From Elusimicrobiota bacterium (GTDB lineage Bacteria > Elusimicrobiota > UBA8919), in contig JAFGLF010000022.1 of NCBI GenBank assembly GCA_016928195.1, positions 31,001 through 95,000 on the forward strand: a stretch of DNA of 64,000 nt, given 5' to 3'. The position numbers and the translations under genes were made by a program. Numbering within the stretch: position 1 is the stretch's first letter; every line of letters starts with the position of its first letter. Of the stretch, positions 34,536 through 42,713 are shown piece after piece. The notes below the pieces were generated by a model, which saw only the letters and a list, made by a program, of their open reading frames with translations, had not been told where the DNA came from and made no database searches.

Positions 34536-36041
34536 ATGCTTAATTTTGTTAAAAAAATTATAAAAAAACCGATTAGAAGCATTCTTCAATGGTCAGAGAA
34601 AACGTCAAAACCAACCGGATTTAAGATAACAATGTCGGTTTTTAAGAAGGATATCCACATCCCTACCGGTGTAATAGCTATCTTTATTTATATCAGCATA
34701 CTTGTAGCTCTTTCGTTTGATCTAAGTTTGTCGTTGGGTGGTGTTTTTGGAATTATAATATTTCTTGCAGTAATTATGATACTTGCAATAGTTTATCTGA
34801 AATCCACAATCCCGGAATTTATTATGGACGATGAATCTGTAATGCTGACAGGTTTTGCCACAATTTTTATTATGTTTCTCTCCAGTGCTTTAAAAAATAC
34901 CGGATTACCTGAGTGGGCTATACCTGCAGCTTCAGTTTCAATTTTAGTAACTCTGCTTATTTCACCTTCAGTTGCGGTTGTTGTTGCATTGGTAGTCAGT
35001 ATTTCTTTAGGAATTTTGTTCGATTTTTCCTTTTCTGCATTTTCAGTTTATTTTTTTGGAAGTCTCGCAAGTATTTTTGTTTCCGCCAAGGCAAAGAACA
35101 GATACGATCTGATAAAGATAGGATATTATATAATTTTAACCAATACGGTTGTTATTGTTTCGTTAAGTCTTCTTGAAAAATGGTCGGCAGACATATTCCT
35201 ACCATCTATATTATGGGGTTCTGCAAACGGTGTTTTTTCCGTTATGATTGTCTTATCTTTTCTGCCGTATATGGAGAGATTTTTTTCTAAAACTACTTCT
35301 ATACGGCTTTTAGAATTAGGTGATTTTAATCAACCGCTTTTAAAACGTTTGATGCTTGAAGCTCCCGGCAGTTATCACCATTCACTTATGGTGGCGGCCC
35401 TTGCTGAACCTGCTGCAGATGTTGTTAATGCTAATCCTCTTCTTTGCCGTGTGGGAGCATATTACCATGACGTCGGAAAGATTACTATACCGGAATATTT
35501 TATAGAAAATGAATCTGCTAATCCATCTAAACATAAGGATTTAAAATCACAGATGTCATCATTTGTAATTATCTCTCATGTAAAAGAAGGTGTAAGGCTC
35601 GCTCAGGAATACGGAATAGATAAGATTATTATTGATATAATTCAGCAGCATCATGGGACATCACTGGTTCATTATTTTTATATGAAAGCACTGGCAAACG
35701 GAATATCGGATTCTGAAAAACAGGCATACAGATATCCCGGCCCTTGCCCAACAACAAAAGAATCCGCAATTATAATGCTTGCCGATTCCGTAGAAGCTGC
35801 TTCGCGTACACTTGAGGATGCAAGTTATCCCCACCTTAGAGAAATGGTTTTGAAAATAGTTAATAATAAATTTATTGACGGCCAGTTTGATTCCTCTGAA
35901 TTAACACTTGCTGATTTACATAGAATTGCCGAAAAATTTATGAATGTTCTTGCAGGAATATATCATTCAAGAATAGAATACCAGGAAGAAACACAACCAA
36001 CAGATAAAAAGAAACAGGATGCCGATAAGAATTTTCAATAA
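34536..36041 (+). CDS. 7TM-HD family phosphohydrolase (PgpH/YqfF-like)
   Basis: 501 residues. The N-terminal half holds about seven membrane helices (40-250). The C-terminal HD domain has YHDVGKITIPEYF near 309, SHVKEGVRLA and QQHHGTSLVHYFYMKA, i.e. the metal ligands of HDIG enzymes. Relatives such as PgpH degrade cyclic di-AMP. The large extracellular domain found in longer members is missing. It lies in the conserved phoH-HD-ybeY order and overlaps ybeY by 23 bp. Confidence 0.88.
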   Translation: MLNFVKKIIKKPIRSILQWSEKTSKPTGFKITMSVFKKDIHIPTGVIAIFIYISILVALSFDLSLSLGGVFGIIIFLAVIMILAIVYLKSTIPEFIMDDESVMLTGFATIFIMFLSSALKNTGLPEWAIPAASVSILVTLLISPSVAVVVALVVSISLGILFDFSFSAFSVYFFGSLASIFVSAKAKNRYDLIKIGYYIILTNTVVIVSLSLLEKWSADIFLPSILWGSANGVFSVMIVLSFLPYMERFFSKTTSIRLLELGDFNQPLLKRLMLEAPGSYHHSLMVAALAEPAADVVNANPLLCRVGAYYHDVGKITIPEYFIENESANPSKHKDLKSQMSSFVIISHVKEGVRLAQEYGIDKIIIDIIQQHHGTSLVHYFYMKALANGISDSEKQAYRYPGPCPTTKESAIIMLADSVEAASRTLEDASYPHLREMVLKIVNNKFIDGQFDSSELTLADLHRIAEKFMNVLAGIYHSRIEYQEETQPTDKKKQDADKNFQ

Positions 36042-36474
36042 ACAATGTAAGGTAAAACTAAATATTAGAAAAATTCATCCGTATTTATCAAAAATTAAGA
36101 AAAAATTACGGTTATTGAATCTATCGCAGCCGGCTGACTATAATATAGTTTTTGTAGATGACAAGGGAATAAAGAAACTTAATAAAAAGTACCGTAAAAC
36201 CGGCTGTCCTACCGATGTTCTATCGTTTATCCCGCCTTCGAGTAAATATCTGGGAAAAAGGTTGACATCTTTCGACAATAAGATTGTTGATATTTTTATA
36301 TCTGTCGAGACAGCAAAGAATAATGCGGTAATTTATAAGCAGAAATTTTATGTTGAAATTTTGCGATTGATTATTCACGGAATACTGCATTCTTACGGTT
36401 TTACCGATTATGTAAAAATAAATAAAGAGAAAATGTGGAGCAGGCAGGAACAGATTCTTAAATGTATATTATAA
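36019..36474 (+). CDS. ybeY: YbeY-like rRNA maturation endonuclease, altered metal site
   Basis: 151 residues in the normal neighbourhood. The family signature is HGxLHLxGYDH; here it is HGILHSYGFTDYV, so His120 and His124 are kept but the third metal ligand is Tyr131. The preceding TDVLSF motif is conserved. YbeY matures 16S rRNA ends and takes part in ribosome quality control using one metal ion. Whether this variant still holds the metal is uncertain. It overlaps the HD gene upstream and the CBS gene downstream. Confidence 0.85.
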   Translation: MPIRIFNKQCKVKLNIRKIHPYLSKIKKKLRLLNLSQPADYNIVFVDDKGIKKLNKKYRKTGCPTDVLSFIPPSSKYLGKRLTSFDNKIVDIFISVETAKNNAVIYKQKFYVEILRLIIHGILHSYGFTDYVKINKEKMWSRQEQILKCIL

Positions 36475-37481
36475 TACAAGTAGTAATTATTGTAGTTTTG
36501 TTTTTTTTATCCGCATGGTTTTCTACTACAGAATCAGCATTAATGTCGCTTTCCCGTGTACGAATCAAGAAAATAATAAATGAGTCATATAAAAAAGCTA
36601 AAGGATTGAAAGTATGGCTTGAAAATCCAAATCAGGTAATTACAACGATTCTAATAGGCAACAATATTGTTAATGTTTCTGTTACTGCCATTGCAACTTC
36701 ATTTACTATACAAATTTCCGAAATCTATGGATTTAATAGAGCAGTAGCTGTTACTATTTCTGCGGTTTTAATAACCCTTATACTTGTTATTTTTAGTGAG
36801 GTATCAGCAAAAATTTTTGGAATACATAATTCGGAAAAGTTTGTGTTGTTTTCAATAATACCGCTTTATTACTTGAATAAATTATTAACACCTATCTCTG
36901 ATATATTTGCCAAAATCGGCGGTTTTATTGCAGGACAATCCAGCACTAAAAAAATTCCTGTACTTACTCATGAAGATATAAAAACAACTATAAGCATAGG
37001 CCATCAAATCGGAGTTTTTGGTGTTGAAACAAAACGAATGATGCATTCTGTTCTTAATTTTCCCCAGGTAACGGCAAAAATGATAATGACTCCAAGGGAA
37101 AAAATGGAAGTCATAAATGTTGATACTGAAAAGGAAAAATTTATTGATCTGGTTGTTGAAACCGGGCACTCAAGGGTTCCTGTATATAAAGATACCTCCG
37201 ATAATATAATCGGTATAATTTATGCACGGGATCTTTTGGATATGTGGCGTGCGGGCGAAGTTTTTACAGTGGGAGATCTATTAAGGCCTGTTTTTTTTGT
37301 TGAAGAAACAAAAAAAATCAATGAGCTTATGAAACAGTTTAAGAAAGGAGAAAGCCATGTGGCGATTGTAAAAAATAGTCAGAATAAGATCGTCGGTCTT
37401 ATTACCATTGAAGATATTATAGAAGAAGTTTTTGGGGAAATTCTGGATGAATATGATGTAGAGGGATTATTTAGGGAGTAA
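36462..37481 (+). CDS. CNNM/CBS-domain membrane protein (CorC/HlyC type)
   Basis: 339 residues: a CNNM transmembrane domain (about 1-180, WFSTTESALMSLSRVRIKKI) and a pair of CBS domains (about 200-330: MIMTPREKM, HSRVPVYKDTSDNIIGIIYA, GLITIEDIIEEVFGEI). It ends directly after the second CBS domain and lacks the C-terminal CorC_HlyC domain. Relatives take part in magnesium or cobalt efflux, and mgtE follows. It overlaps ybeY by 13 bp. Confidence 0.87.
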   Translation: MYIIIQVVIIVVLFFLSAWFSTTESALMSLSRVRIKKIINESYKKAKGLKVWLENPNQVITTILIGNNIVNVSVTAIATSFTIQISEIYGFNRAVAVTISAVLITLILVIFSEVSAKIFGIHNSEKFVLFSIIPLYYLNKLLTPISDIFAKIGGFIAGQSSTKKIPVLTHEDIKTTISIGHQIGVFGVETKRMMHSVLNFPQVTAKMIMTPREKMEVINVDTEKEKFIDLVVETGHSRVPVYKDTSDNIIGIIYARDLLDMWRAGEVFTVGDLLRPVFFVEETKKINELMKQFKKGESHVAIVKNSQNKIVGLITIEDIIEEVFGEILDEYDVEGLFRE

Positions 37482-37585
37482 ACGCAAATGACCACAAATC
37501 AAAACCCGAATGGCCACCCGCCGCGGCGGAGTAATTTGTCCGCCGGCTGGCGGATTAATTCGCGGTAATTTGTGAATTAGCTGAG
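37482..37585. repeat. CGCGG/TTCG palindrome with TCCGCC core
   Basis: It carries TCCGCCGGCTGGCGGA (37539-37554), close to the palindrome inserted in aspS, next to CCGCCGCGGCGG, flanked by AACGCAAATGACC and ATTCGCGGTAATTTG units. It fills the gap before mgtE. Confidence 0.75.
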
Positions 37586-37589
37586 CGAT

Positions 37590-38960
37590 ATGAAGAAAAA
37601 AATTCAACCATGGGCATTGTTTTTACCTGAATTGAAGGAGCTTATTTCGGAAAAGCAATTCCCTGAGCTTAAAAAACTGCTTAAAAATATACATCCTATT
37701 GATCTGGCGGAGGGTTGGATAAATTTTACATCACAGGAAAAACTAGTCGTTTTTAAGCTTCTAGACGATAGAAAATCCATCGAAGTTTTCGAAGAATTGG
37801 ATTTCGAGGAACAGGAGTTTATAATTAATAATCTCGAAGATTCATCAATTTTGGAAATTTTGGAGGATATGGCGTCCGATGAAAAGGCAAAACTTTTTAA
37901 AAATGTGCCTGATAGGATTCGGAAAAAAATGGTAGGACTTCTTAAAAAAGAAGATGTTGAGGTGGTCAGAAAAATAACCGAATATCCGGAAGGTACCGCC
38001 GGTAAGCTGATGTCAACCGATTTTATAACGTTAACACCCAACTTAACAGCAAGCCAGGCATTGGAAAAAACACAAATATCTGCCCGTTTTCACAAAGTAG
38101 TAACCATTAGTGCTTTATATGTTGTAGACGATAAAAATCTTCTTATCGGCGGAGTGACGCTTCGTCGTCTTATTTCTGCTCCGCAGGATATAAGGATTTC
38201 AGAGATAATGTCACCTGTGCAACTGATAAAAATAACTGCTGATGCAGATCAGGAAGATGTGGCAAAGAGATTTTCAAAATATGATTTAACCGCTGCCCCT
38301 GTGGTTGATAATGAGAATCATCTGATAGGTGTGATTACAATTGATGATATCGTTGATGTAATCCATCAGGAAGCAACTGAGGATATCGCAAAAATGGGAG
38401 GAACTTCTGCAAGAGAACTTTCTGCTGATTCAGTTGCAAAGGTTGTGAGCTACAGAATGCCTTGGCTTTTTGCTACATTTTTGGGAGGATTAGCTACCAG
38501 TTTGATAATCTCGCATTTTCAAAGAACGCTTGCCGAGATAATTGCTCTGGCAAGTTTCATACCTGTTGTTCTCGGCATGGGAAATAATATCGGAGTGCAG
38601 AGTGCTACAATTGTAATAAGGTCTCTGGTTATAGGGAAATTCGATATTGCAAAGATTTTATCATCGCTTTTTCGCGAGTTCAGAGTCGGATTGATTATAG
38701 GACTTGTTTACGGCCTGTTTTTGGGAATAGTTGCGTATACTAAGCAGAATGTTTCTCCGGGATTTTATTTTTCTATTGCTGTTGGAGCCGGTATTTGGGC
38801 AGCGATGACCTTTGCCGCACTTATAGGGATGCTAATACCGGTTGTATTTTATAAACTTAAAATAGACCCTGCGGTTGCTTCCGGACCGTTTGTCGCAACA
38901 ACAACAGACATTATTTCCCTATTGGCGTATTTAATAATTTCAACAGTCATATTGGTATGA
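37590..38960 (+). CDS. mgtE: Magnesium transporter MgtE
   Basis: 456 residues, full length. N-terminal helical domain (about 10-125), two CBS domains (about 130-255, ending IGVITIDDIVDVI) that sense cytoplasmic magnesium, then five membrane helices with GMGNNIGVQSATIVIRS lining the pore and the end SGPFVATTTDIISLLAY. It is a gated magnesium channel. It overlaps recO by 4 bp (ATGA). Confidence 0.94.
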   Translation: MKKKIQPWALFLPELKELISEKQFPELKKLLKNIHPIDLAEGWINFTSQEKLVVFKLLDDRKSIEVFEELDFEEQEFIINNLEDSSILEILEDMASDEKAKLFKNVPDRIRKKMVGLLKKEDVEVVRKITEYPEGTAGKLMSTDFITLTPNLTASQALEKTQISARFHKVVTISALYVVDDKNLLIGGVTLRRLISAPQDIRISEIMSPVQLIKITADADQEDVAKRFSKYDLTAAPVVDNENHLIGVITIDDIVDVIHQEATEDIAKMGGTSARELSADSVAKVVSYRMPWLFATFLGGLATSLIISHFQRTLAEIIALASFIPVVLGMGNNIGVQSATIVIRSLVIGKFDIAKILSSLFREFRVGLIIGLVYGLFLGIVAYTKQNVSPGFYFSIAVGAGIWAAMTFAALIGMLIPVVFYKLKIDPAVASGPFVATTTDIISLLAYLIISTVILV

Positions 38961-39484
38961 TTCATAATACACTAGCAATAGTTATAAAAAAAACAGATTT
39001 CAGAGATTATGACCGTATACTTACACTTTACACAAGGGAGTTCGGAAAAATAAAAGCTCTTGCAAGAAGTGTTAGAAAACCAAGAGCCAAACTTACATCT
39101 CTTTCAGAACTTTTTGTTATTTCTGAATTCCGTTTGTTTTTAAAGGAGGCATCTGCATTCGGAAAAATCACAGGAGGCATTAGCCTTGACTCAAATTCTC
39201 TGATAAGGTATAATATGGAAAAATACCATGAGGCATGCTATATTTGTGAGGTTATGGATGCTTTGACTCCACTCCGCCAGCCGAATGCTGAGAAATTTTT
39301 CTTATTAAAAGAAAAACTTCAACTCTTAAGTCAAAACATTTTGAATCAAAAAGAGGATTTTGCAAGAAAGCTTTTGCATATTACTGGTTTTGGAGTAGAA
39401 ACAGGTATGTCTTTAGAAAAAGTTTTACAGGAACATCTGGCATACCCGTTGAAAACGCGAACAGACGCGAATACACGCGAATAG
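38957..39484 (+). CDS. recO: DNA repair protein RecO, C-terminus shortened by a repeat
   Basis: 175 residues against about 220-250 for usual RecO. The OB-fold start (IVIKKTDFRDYDRILTLYTR) and helical part (YICEVMDALTPLRQPN, LLHITGFGVETG) are clear. The protein then stops where a CGCGAAT-family repeat begins, and the last residues (KTRTDANTRE) are coded by the repeat. The lost part normally includes the end of the helical domain and, in many species, a zinc site. RecO loads RecA together with RecR; function of this form is uncertain. Confidence 0.85.
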   Translation: MIHNTLAIVIKKTDFRDYDRILTLYTREFGKIKALARSVRKPRAKLTSLSELFVISEFRLFLKEASAFGKITGGISLDSNSLIRYNMEKYHEACYICEVMDALTPLRQPNAEKFFLLKEKLQLLSQNILNQKEDFARKLLHITGFGVETGMSLEKVLQEHLAYPLKTRTDANTRE

Positions 39485-39550
39485 TTCATATTTTTGTAAT
39501 CATTCGCGATAATTTGCGTTAGATTTGCGGGGATTCGCGTTAAGCGGAGC
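39456..39550. repeat. CGCGAAT-family palindrome at recO-glyQ junction
   Basis: Units ACGCGAACAG, ACGCGAATAC, ACGCGAATAG are followed by ATTCGCGATA, ATTTGCGTTAG, ATTTGCGGGG, ATTCGCGTTAAG. The left arm codes the last residues of RecO; the right end (GCGGAGCGAAT) supplies the ribosome site of glyQ. Confidence 0.85.
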
Positions 39551-39555
39551 GAATA

Positions 39556-40395
39556 ATGAATTTTCAGGAAATAATTTTAACATTAACGAAGTTCTGGGCT
39601 CATCAAGGATGTGTTATTGTTCAGCCCTACGATATTGAAAAAGGTGCCGGGACTTTTAATCCTGCAACATTTCTAAAATGTCTCGGAGAAAAACCCTGGG
39701 CTGCTGCATATGTAGAACCTTCCCGCCGTCCCACCGACGGCAGGTATGGTGAGAATCCTAACCGTTTGCAGCATTATTACCAGTATCAGGCAGTGATAAA
39801 ACCGGCTCCGCGGGACATTCAGAAAACATATTTATTGTCATTGAAAACACTTGGCTTGGATCCTAAAAAACACGATATAAAATTTGTTGAGGATGACTGG
39901 GAAAGTCCTACGCTCGGCGCATCCGGTCTTGGATGGGAGGTTTGGTGTGACGGTATGGAAATAACCCAGTTTACTTATTTCCAGCATCTTGCCGGGATTG
40001 AGTTGAATCCGATAACGGTGGAACTTACATATGGGCTTGAACGTATCGCAATGTATATACAGAAGAAGAAATCGGTATATGACATCTTATGGAATGATAA
40101 ACTGACTTACGGTCAGATGCATCTTGAGGATGAAAAACAGTTTTCGAAATATAATTTTGAACATGCAGATATAGGACTTTTAAAAGAACTTTTTGAACAA
40201 TATGAAAAAGAATGTAATCAGTTGATTTTAAAAGGACTTGTTCTTCCTGCGTATGATTTTGTGATTAAAACATCTCATGTGTTTAATCTGTTGGATGCCC
40301 GCCGTGCAATTTCCGTTAGCCAGCGGGTTTCATATATTGCAAAAATCCGTAATCTTGCCGGTATGGTTGCAAGAAAGTACTTAGAATCAGAATAA
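39556..40395 (+). CDS. glyQ: Glycyl-tRNA synthetase alpha subunit
   Basis: 279 residues. Nearly every family block is visible: [66 protein letters not shown] and YGLERIAMY. It forms the catalytic part of the bacterial alpha2-beta2 enzyme that charges tRNA-Gly. One base separates its stop from glyS. Confidence 0.96.
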   Translation: MNFQEIILTLTKFWAHQGCVIVQPYDIEKGAGTFNPATFLKCLGEKPWAAAYVEPSRRPTDGRYGENPNRLQHYYQYQAVIKPAPRDIQKTYLLSLKTLGLDPKKHDIKFVEDDWESPTLGASGLGWEVWCDGMEITQFTYFQHLAGIELNPITVELTYGLERIAMYIQKKKSVYDILWNDKLTYGQMHLEDEKQFSKYNFEHADIGLLKELFEQYEKECNQLILKGLVLPAYDFVIKTSHVFNLLDARRAISVSQRVSYIAKIRNLAGMVARKYLESE

Positions 40396-40396
40396 A

Positions 40397-42547
40397 ATGA
40401 AACAAACGAATAAAGATATATTATTAGAGATAGGAACCGAGGAGATACCGGCAAGGTGTTTACCCGATGTGACCGAGCAGTTAAAAATCGTCGCAGAAAA
40501 CGAATTAAAGTCTGCCCGATTGAAATATAAAGAAATAAAAACATGGTCTACACCGCGGCGATTGGTTTTGTATGTTAAAGAAGCTGCCTGCCGGCAGGAA
40601 CCGCTTGAAGCGGAGATTTTTGGCCCTACCGAAAGCGCGGCATTTAGGGATGGAAAACCTACACAGGCGGCAATTGGATTTGCAAATAAGTACGGTTTTG
40701 ATGTCTCAAAAATTTTTATTAAAAACGGCCGTGCTTGCATATTGAAAAAAGAACCATTGCTTAAAACGGAAAAAATCCTTTCTGAAATGCTCCCCGAAAT
40801 AATAACTTCGCTTTCATTCCCTAAAACTATGATTTGGGAAAAATCCGGATTTCGGTTTATTAGACCGATTAGATGGATTTTGGCACTTTACGGAAGAAAG
40901 GTAATAAAATTTAAAATAGCAGATGTTGTATCCTCGGATTTTTCATGTGTTCGTTACTTCAAAAAGATAAAAATTACAGACCCCGGAAAATTTATTAATA
41001 TTTTGAAAAGTAATAAAGTAATTGTTGAACAATCTGTCCGGATTGAGATGTTAAAGAAAGAAGTTTTGGATCAGGTAAACCCCCGCACCAGTAGACCCCT
41101 ACGCCAACGCATTGGTGTGGGGGTAATAAATACTGGAAAAGTTTTAGAAAATGATGAAGTTTTTGAAATGGTCAGCAATATGATTGAATTTCCTACTGCC
41201 GTTCTTTGCAGGTTTGATGACAAATTCTTATCGCTTCCGAAAGAAATAATTATCAATACATTGAAAAACCAGAAAAACTTTGTAGTTATTGATAAGAATA
41301 AGAAAATCCTGCCATATTTCATAGGTATTAAAGACAGTCCTGCGGTAAATATTGATGTAGTTCGTGAAGGTTATGAAAAGGTCGTTACCGCGCGCCTTGA
41401 AGATGCGGAATTTTATTTTAATAACGATTTGAAAACAAAGCTGGAAGAAAAAGTTGAGCGGCTCAAAGGGATTGTTTTTCAGGAAAAACTTGGAACAGTT
41501 TATGATAAAACCCTGCGTATTAGAAAACTTGCCGACTGGTTATCAAAGAACCTATCAACCTATCAACCTATCAACCCATCAACACTTAATCGCATTTGCT
41601 TTTTATGTAAAGCCGATTTATCTGCAGAGATGGTATCTGAATTCCCCGAATTACAGGGTATTTTTGGACGGATATGTGCGTCAAAGGATGGTGAAAATAA
41701 AATTGTTTCCAATGGAATCGAACAGCATTGGTGGCCGGTAAGTTATAACGATAATCTTCCGGAATCACCTGAGGCATCAATTGTTTCAATAGCAGACAGA
41801 ATAGATACTCTTGTCGGCGATTTTGCAATAGGGCTTATTCCAACAGGTTCGGCTGACCCGTACGGACTACGCCGTGCTGTATTCGGAATTATAAGAATTG
41901 CAGTTGAAAAAGAAATTTCCTTTTCAATGCGTGAATTAATAACACAGGCATTATCAAATATGCCGTTTGAAATCAGCGGTTCTGCTCAGCAGGTCAAAGT
42001 TATGTCTCAATTGGATGAATTTTTCAAACAAAGGTTAAGTACATATTTAAAAGAAAAAGATATTTTGACGGATGAAATTGACGCCGTACTTTCTGCCCGT
42101 CTGGATAATATTGTCAACACTTCTAACTGTGCTGTGGCAGTCCATTTTATAAGAAAACTTCCCGATTTCAAACCTATTACAATTTCTTTCAAACGTATAG
42201 GAAATATACTTAAACAGGCGAGAAAAGCAGAGGGACGAGAGACTGTCGGCGAGGCAGGGATTAGAGAGTTAGAAATTAGGGAAGACCTGTTTAGAGAACC
42301 TGAGGAAAAAGAGCTTTATGAGAAATTTTTAAATATTAAGAATAAAGTCGAAGAAACAATCAAAAATAATGATTATCGCACAGCACTAAAAGAACTGGTT
42401 TCGATAAGGAAACCTGTGGATAGTTTTTTCGAAAAGATACTAATTATGGATAAAAACGAACAGATAAAAAACAATCGCCTGGCACTTCTTTCAGAAATAC
42501 ACAAATTTTTTATAAAAATTGCAGATTTCTCAAAAATAGCGGATTAA
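40397..42547 (+). CDS. glyS: Glycyl-tRNA synthetase beta subunit with repeat insertions
   Basis: 716 residues, slightly long. Start LLEIGTEEIPARCL, central NQ-FV block, ADLSAEMVSEFPELQG, SIADRIDTLVGDFAIG and the anticodon-binding end are all typical. Two stretches do not fit: residues about 226-245, coded by a CACACCAAC-family hairpin, and about 386-396 (TYQPINPST), coded by CTATCAAC tandem repeats. Both keep the frame. Since the enzyme is essential, the insertions are presumably tolerated in surface loops. Confidence 0.95.
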   Translation: MKQTNKDILLEIGTEEIPARCLPDVTEQLKIVAENELKSARLKYKEIKTWSTPRRLVLYVKEAACRQEPLEAEIFGPTESAAFRDGKPTQAAIGFANKYGFDVSKIFIKNGRACILKKEPLLKTEKILSEMLPEIITSLSFPKTMIWEKSGFRFIRPIRWILALYGRKVIKFKIADVVSSDFSCVRYFKKIKITDPGKFINILKSNKVIVEQSVRIEMLKKEVLDQVNPRTSRPLRQRIGVGVINTGKVLENDEVFEMVSNMIEFPTAVLCRFDDKFLSLPKEIIINTLKNQKNFVVIDKNKKILPYFIGIKDSPAVNIDVVREGYEKVVTARLEDAEFYFNNDLKTKLEEKVERLKGIVFQEKLGTVYDKTLRIRKLADWLSKNLSTYQPINPSTLNRICFLCKADLSAEMVSEFPELQGIFGRICASKDGENKIVSNGIEQHWWPVSYNDNLPESPEASIVSIADRIDTLVGDFAIGLIPTGSADPYGLRRAVFGIIRIAVEKEISFSMRELITQALSNMPFEISGSAQQVKVMSQLDEFFKQRLSTYLKEKDILTDEIDAVLSARLDNIVNTSNCAVAVHFIRKLPDFKPITISFKRIGNILKQARKAEGRETVGEAGIRELEIREDLFREPEEKELYEKFLNIKNKVEETIKNNDYRTALKELVSIRKPVDSFFEKILIMDKNEQIKNNRLALLSEIHKFFIKIADFSKIAD
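41080..41123. repeat. CACACCAAC-family hairpin inside glyS, copy 4
   Basis: CCCCCGCACCA (41080-41090) pairs with TGGTGTGGGGG (41113-41123), one G-T pair. The flanks GGTAAAC and GTAA match those of copy 1 at 8784-8830. Translated in frame within GlyS as NPRTSRPLRQRIGVGV. Confidence 0.85.
41552..41583 (+). repeat. CTATCAAC 8-bp tandem repeat inside glyS
   Basis: Three perfect copies of CTATCAAC and one CCATCAAC, in frame in GlyS. The same unit (ATATCAAC, GTATCAAC) builds the intergenic palindrome at 61882-61971. Confidence 0.9.
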
Positions 42548-42553
42548 ATAATT

Positions 42554-42625
42554 TAGAGGCCTCTAATATCTAGATATTAGAGTTAATTTTACCAGAGTAT
42601 AAGCAGTATAGAGTATAAGCAGTAT
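42554..42625. repeat. Perfect palindromes and a 16-bp tandem repeat after glyS
   Basis: A 12-bp palindrome TAGAGGCCTCTA (42554-42565) overlaps a perfect 22-bp palindrome (42561-42582), which could act as a bidirectional terminator (TTAATTTT follows). Then AGAGTATAAGCAGTAT occurs twice back to back (42594-42609, 42610-42625), ending just before the CRP-like site. Confidence 0.85.
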
Positions 42626-42630
42626 ACAGA

Positions 42631-42675
42631 TGTGACAAAATTCACATTGACATAGAAAATAGGTTATATTATACT
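42631..42675 (+). promoter_or_regulatory. CRP-like dyad plus promoter of surface cassette 1
   Basis: TGTGACAAAATTCACA (42631-42646) is a full TGTGA-N6-TCACA dyad. TTGACA (42647-42652) follows with no gap, then 17 bp and TATACT (42670-42675). A second TGTGAAT...ATTCACA dyad lies just downstream at 42680-42702, near the start of transcription. Confidence 0.78.
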
Positions 42676-42713
42676 TTTTTGTGAATGTATACAGAATTCA
42701 CAGGGGGATTTTT

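Noticed and set aside
39485..39555. T-box riboswitch before glyQ (and before aspS)
   Set aside because: The gaps are filled by CGCGAAT palindromes; no T-box consensus or specifier stem is visible.
41552..41583. Short regular repeats (also 44425, 52456) as a CRISPR array
   Set aside because: Units of 7-8 bp without spacers and no cas genes; they are tandem repeats, partly coding.
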